Part shown: positions 31,492 to 34,892 of the stretch, one piece after another
Layout of the letters: each line of letters begins with the position of its first letter
How positions within the stretch are numbered: the first letter of the stretch is position 1
Assembly: GCA_020431915.1 (NCBI GenBank)
Contig: JAGQHJ010000021.1
Coordinates: 1-34,892, forward strand
DNA: 34,892 bases
Direction of reading: 5' to 3'
Source: Cyanobacteria bacterium HKST-UBA04
GTDB taxonomy: Bacteria; Cyanobacteriota; Vampirovibrionia; Vampirovibrionales; JAGQHJ01
The notes under the pieces: generated by a model
Databases searched by the model: none
Told to the model about the DNA's origin: nothing
The model's input: the letters and a program-made list of their open reading frames with translations, nothing else
Program-made: the position numbers and the translations under genes

Positions 31492-32778
31492 ATGGCGCCA
31501 TTTGATCAACCTCCCAACCAACCGCCCAATGGGCCCTCTCATCCGTCTCCCGGATCGTTCGGACCGGGCCGGCCAAACCGGCGCCTGAACGACATTGATT
31601 TGCTGAGAAGCAATCGCCGGGGTGCGGCGTTCTCAAATACCGCCTCGCCTTACCAGTTTGCACGACCAGACACAACCCGCTCGGCCGCTGGTGCAGAAAC
31701 GGCCGAAACGCCCTATCGCTTGCGTAAGTCTCTGGCCCATTTTATTGAAGACCCGCCGCAGCTCGTTCAAACCGGCGCGTCGCGGTGGATGATTCCCTAT
31801 GCCGACTTTATTACGGTGCTGCTGGGTGTGGCTTTCCTGATGCTGGGGGCCCAGATGGTATTGCCCCAGGCCAACCAGGCTGCTGCCGATCGGTTGCCCT
31901 CGGCTTTGGCTCAGCAACCGCTCGGCGGTGATGTACGGGCTGACGAGACCACTGATGTGGTGGGCGAGGCGTTGGCCATGCTAAGCCATACCGTGGCTGC
32001 CGGTAGCCTTAAGGAGGCTGGTAGGCAAGAACGGTTGGCCATGGCCCAGGCGGCCGGTGACCCCGAAGAAGAGGCCGGTTTGGTTATGCTGGCTGTCGAA
32101 GGGTCGGATCGGCCGTCCGCCGAGCTGGACCAGGACGACTTAAAGCTGATCGAAGCCTCTCCGGCCTTCCGTTTCCCTGAAGGGGCACAAACCTACACCG
32201 AAGCCAAATCGGCGCATGCCGAGCAAATGCAAGCACAACTGCTTAAGGCCGCCGGTTTGGACGGCCAACAGGTGGTTGTACGCGACGACGAACGGGGTCT
32301 GGTTATATCCTTCCAGGAGCGTTTGTTCTTCCCCTCCGGCCAGGCCACCCTGACCAACCCGGCCAAGCAGACCCTGGCCAAGCTGGCCGGCGTGCTTAAG
32401 GGCAGCCAGGCCCAGATTGTGGTGGAAGGCCATACCGACAATACCCCGATTAAGACAGCGCAGTACCCCAGCAACTGGGAGCTGTCGATGGCCCGGGCCA
32501 CGACGATTGTACGCCAGCTTATTGACCGCCACGGTTTTTCGCCCGACCGAATGAGCGCAAAAGGCTATGGTGAGTTTAAACCCTTGGCTGATAATTCAAC
32601 CATTGAAGGGAAGCAGAAAAACCGTCGAGTCGATATAGTACTGGTAACGCCTGGTAAAGGTGTCCATCAACCTGAAAACCCCTCAAATTCAGGTAAACCG
32701 GACATCACAGCCCCTGGCGATCTTGAGGCCGACCCGGTCGAATCTTCCTCCGGCCCGTCCCCAGCCTCCTCCATATAG
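31492..32778 (+). CDS. motB: Flagellar stator protein MotB
   Basis: 428 residues, longer than usual (~260-310). A Pro/Asn/Arg-rich, probably disordered, cytoplasmic N-terminus of about 95 residues precedes the single TM (99-120, WMIPYADFITVLLGVAFLML) with the ion-carrying D105 in YADFITVLL. Next is a ~150-residue acidic periplasmic region including the plug. The peptidoglycan-binding OmpA-like domain at about 275-380 carries VEGHTDNTPI, NWELSMARATTIVRQL and NRRVDIVL. A 45-residue Pro/Ser tail ends the protein. The ribosome binding site is weak (GAGGG about 14 bases upstream). Ion choice cannot be judged. Confidence 0.93.
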   Translation: MAPFDQPPNQPPNGPSHPSPGSFGPGRPNRRLNDIDLLRSNRRGAAFSNTASPYQFARPDTTRSAAGAETAETPYRLRKSLAHFIEDPPQLVQTGASRWMIPYADFITVLLGVAFLMLGAQMVLPQANQAAADRLPSALAQQPLGGDVRADETTDVVGEALAMLSHTVAAGSLKEAGRQERLAMAQAAGDPEEEAGLVMLAVEGSDRPSAELDQDDLKLIEASPAFRFPEGAQTYTEAKSAHAEQMQAQLLKAAGLDGQQVVVRDDERGLVISFQERLFFPSGQATLTNPAKQTLAKLAGVLKGSQAQIVVEGHTDNTPIKTAQYPSNWELSMARATTIVRQLIDRHGFSPDRMSAKGYGEFKPLADNSTIEGKQKNRRVDIVLVTPGKGVHQPENPSNSGKPDITAPGDLEADPVESSSGPSPASSI

Positions 32779-32820
32779 TGGAGATCTTGTTCAACGAAGT
32801 CTTCAGGAGACTTACCCGCT

Positions 32821-33459
32821 ATGGCACGTCCAACCAAAACAAAAGAATTAAAAGGTCGCGGTGACGCCTCGGCTAAACCGACGGCTTTGCCTGGCGGTGG
32901 CGGTGGCGGCGATGGCGGTGGCGGTAACGCCATGATAACCACCATTATTGCTGCTGTGGCTGCTGGCCTGATTAGCGCTTCGGTGTCTGCTGCTGCCGTG
33001 TACTTTCTTGTACCGATGGTGGTCAACCCCATTGTGGACCAGGCGGTTGTTCGCATTGCCGGTGACGAAGCCGGTGCCCATGGCGAGGATGAATTGCCTG
33101 CTGTCGGCCCGGTGATTGACCTTGACGAATTTACGCTGAACCTGAGCGACCCCGATAAGACCCGTTACCTCCGGGCGGATCTGTCCATTACCATTACGCC
33201 CAATGACGAGGACTTTGGCAAGCTGACCGGTGAAGCCGCTCATGCTTGGGAAGAAAATTTCCATCATCATATTTCCCATTACGTGCCTGCCATTCGCGAT
33301 ATTGTGATTGCCACGTTGACCAAGCACACCGCCGGTGAGCTGTCGACCAACGAGGGCAAGGAAAGCGTGAAAGAGGAAATCAGCGAAAAGGTTGACGAAG
33401 TTTTTCACGGCGATCACCAGGTTATCCGTGTGAACATCGAAAACTTTATTATTCAATAA
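32821..33459 (+). CDS. fliL: Flagellar basal body-associated protein FliL
   Basis: 212 residues, ATG behind GGAG 10 bases upstream and 42 bases after motB. FliL is an inner-membrane protein around the stator that supports motor torque. A basic N-terminus with a Gly-rich linker (GGGGGGDGGGG, 25-35) leads to the TM (38-66). The periplasmic domain has the family pattern DLDEFTLNLSDPDKTRYLRADLS, HHHISHYVPAIRDIVIATL and KEEISEKVDEVF, ending VNIENFIIQ. Its place between motB and fliM agrees with the role. The glycine linker is longer than in typical FliL. Confidence 0.93.
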   Translation: MARPTKTKELKGRGDASAKPTALPGGGGGGDGGGGNAMITTIIAAVAAGLISASVSAAAVYFLVPMVVNPIVDQAVVRIAGDEAGAHGEDELPAVGPVIDLDEFTLNLSDPDKTRYLRADLSITITPNDEDFGKLTGEAAHAWEENFHHHISHYVPAIRDIVIATLTKHTAGELSTNEGKESVKEEISEKVDEVFHGDHQVIRVNIENFIIQ

Positions 33460-33571
33460 CTCCCTTAAACCGACGATACGAACTGAATAGCGCGATTGTT
33501 CGTAGCCGGAAGCCACCACCCCGTTTTGAACCCCGAGTGCGACCCGAGACAGAGACAGGATTTTTTCTACC

Positions 33572-34705
33572 ATGGGCGTTGAGCCGGAAACCCTATCACA
33601 AGAAGAAATTGATCGCCTCCTGGCCTCGATTGATGCTGGTGACGAAGACACCCCTCCCGAGCCGATGGAGGTGATTAGTCCGGCTGAATACATTAGCAAC
33701 AACCCTGCCCACACGCCCCTTTCACCGCTGTCGGCGTTGCAGGGACCTGATACCCTCCAGCGTATCGACAACAAGCACGACGTGCGCAACTACAAGCTGT
33801 ATAACTTTCGGCGCCCGGACAAGTTCAGCAAGGACCACCTCAGGGCGCTTCAAACCATTCATGAAAACTTTAGCCGTCAGTTCTCCATGGCCCTGACGGC
33901 CTACTTGCGTATGAACGTCGAGATTAACGTGGTGTCGGTTGACCAGTTGACCTACGACGAGTTTGTCCGGTCCATGCCCAGTCCCCTGACCGTTTTGATT
34001 TTGGGAATGGATCCGCTGCCCGGTGAATCGCTGCTGGGCATGACCTACGAGATTGTAGGGTGCATCATTGACAGGATGCTCGGTGGCAACGGCATGAGCG
34101 ACCGGACCGTGCGCAACCTTACCGACATTGAAACCTTGCTGATTCGCCGGATTCTGGATCGTGCCGTGTTGTGCTTGAACGAGGCATGGCAAACCTTTGT
34201 GCCGGGTGTGGACATGACTATGATGGGTATGGACGAAAGCTACAGCCTTATCCAGGTGGCTAGCCCCGGTGAGATGGTGGCGTTGATTACCTTCGAAGTC
34301 AACCTTACCGACAAAGACAGTGGCTTGATGAGTTTTTGTATTCCGTATCCTATTCTTGAAAGCGTGTTGGACAGGCTCAGTTCGCAGCATATTTTCCACC
34401 GGCAGATTTCCAACAATGACCAGGGTGGGGCCACGGATCAGATTTTACAAAAATTGCAATACGCCAAAACCCCGGTACAGGCGTATCTGGGGGGCACACA
34501 AGTCAAGATTCGCGATTTGCTTGAATTGAGCGAAGGTGACGTCATTAGGCTTGACCGGGGTGTGGCCGACGACATGTTGATTCACATCAACGAGCGGCCC
34601 AAGTTCTTGGGACGGCCCGGTACTGTTAAGAACAAGCTGGCGGTGTTTATCACCGATGCGGTAGAGAATGAAGAAAACCTAGAAGGGTTTGGTTTAAATG
34701 AGTAA
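33572..34705 (+). CDS. fliM: Flagellar motor switch protein FliM
   Basis: 377 residues. FliM forms the switch ring that binds phosphorylated CheY and sets rotation direction. The N-terminal CheY-binding peptide LSQEEIDRLLASI (8-20) is intact. The linker is longer than usual (about 60 residues, acidic). The middle domain begins at DVRNYKLYNFRRPDKFSKD and includes FSRQFSMALTAYLRM and LGGNGMSDR. The C-terminal SpoA domain carries VKIRDLLELSEGDVIRLDR. GGA lies about 10 bases before the ATG. The next gene starts inside its last codons (ATGAGTAA). Confidence 0.96.
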   Translation: MGVEPETLSQEEIDRLLASIDAGDEDTPPEPMEVISPAEYISNNPAHTPLSPLSALQGPDTLQRIDNKHDVRNYKLYNFRRPDKFSKDHLRALQTIHENFSRQFSMALTAYLRMNVEINVVSVDQLTYDEFVRSMPSPLTVLILGMDPLPGESLLGMTYEIVGCIIDRMLGGNGMSDRTVRNLTDIETLLIRRILDRAVLCLNEAWQTFVPGVDMTMMGMDESYSLIQVASPGEMVALITFEVNLTDKDSGLMSFCIPYPILESVLDRLSSQHIFHRQISNNDQGGATDQILQKLQYAKTPVQAYLGGTQVKIRDLLELSEGDVIRLDRGVADDMLIHINERPKFLGRPGTVKNKLAVFITDAVENEENLEGFGLNE

Positions 34706-34892
34706 TACACCTGACAACGAGAACGTTAACACGACGGTCATCGGTTCCATGACGCCTGAGCAGTCTGCCCAGGCACGCGATTTTTCCGTACTTGTCGAGC
34801 AGGCTGTCCAAACCAGTTTGGGCATGGTGCTCGACAGCGATTTGCAAACCGCCCAGCCCAAGGTGGCTGAATACGGTGATCTGGAAGAGTTG
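34698..34892 (+). CDS. Start of a probable FliN/FliY-type switch protein, truncated by window end
   Basis: The first 65 codons are in the window and remain open. ATG 34698 overlaps the last eight bases of fliM, so translation is coupled. The N-terminus is polar, then a helix (FSVLVEQAVQTSLGMVL) and PKVAEYGDLEEL follow. This is more like the CheC/CheX-type domain found at the N-terminus of FliY than a short FliN. Since fliN or fliY usually follows fliM, a switch protein is likely. The defining SpoA domain would lie beyond the window. Confidence 0.6.
   Translation, partial: MSNTPDNENVNTTVIGSMTPEQSAQARDFSVLVEQAVQTSLGMVLDSDLQTAQPKVAEYGDLEEL

Overview
The window looks like chromosome from a non-photosynthetic relative of Cyanobacteria (Vampirovibrionia/Melainabacteria, perhaps Vampirovibrio-like). 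The main evidence is the RNA polymerase beta-prime subunit, which is split into two genes (rpoC1 and rpoC2) at the point used by Cyanobacteria, with a very large insertion in the trigger loop of rpoC2. A YlqD-family gene of the kind found in Cyanobacteria also fits, and a flagellar gene set (fliS, motA, motB, fliL, fliM) argues against an ordinary photosynthetic cyanobacterium. The lineage call is inference from protein sequence read by eye. I see no tRNA, rRNA, insertion sequence, phage or CRISPR array.

Layout. (1) 1-2276: the 3' part of a membrane protein of unknown function, then a minus-strand RelE/ParE-type toxin with a small upstream partner. (2) 2754-3946: fliS, a FliT-like small helical protein and a stand-alone receiver domain. 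(3) 4433-15173: rplJ-rplL-rpoB-rpoC1-rpoC2, ended by a bidirectional terminator shared with a small minus-strand membrane protein. The 655-base rplL-rpoB gap can fold into several stable helices. (4) 16178-20753: a three-gene, translationally coupled cassette of two paralogous four-span membrane proteins and an atypical GH13 (alpha-amylase family) protein, behind a leader that can fold in two mutually exclusive ways. (5) 20998-24256, minus strand: a small protein of unknown function, then a ROK sugar kinase-rsmA-ispE operon. (6) 24739-26940: a group 2-like sigma-70 factor and ribosomal protein S1. (7) 27691-29955: a BlaI-family regulator behind a long structured leader, a small exported protein, a small membrane protein and a YlqD-family protein. 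(8) 30380-34892: motA-motB-fliL-fliM and the start of a likely fliN/fliY-type gene that runs off the window.

How it fits together. Most of the window is core machinery: transcription (beta, the beta-prime halves and a sigma factor), translation (L10, L7/L12, S1, RsmA), isoprenoid synthesis (IspE), and the flagellar stator and switch. The parts least explained by known families are the membrane-protein/GH13 cassette at 16178-20753 with its switch-like leader, the multi-helix RNA candidate before rpoB, the structured leader before the BlaI-like gene, and a 23-bp perfect inverted repeat without a U tract between convergent genes. Several genes appear to start with GTG or TTG, including rplJ and the S1 gene.
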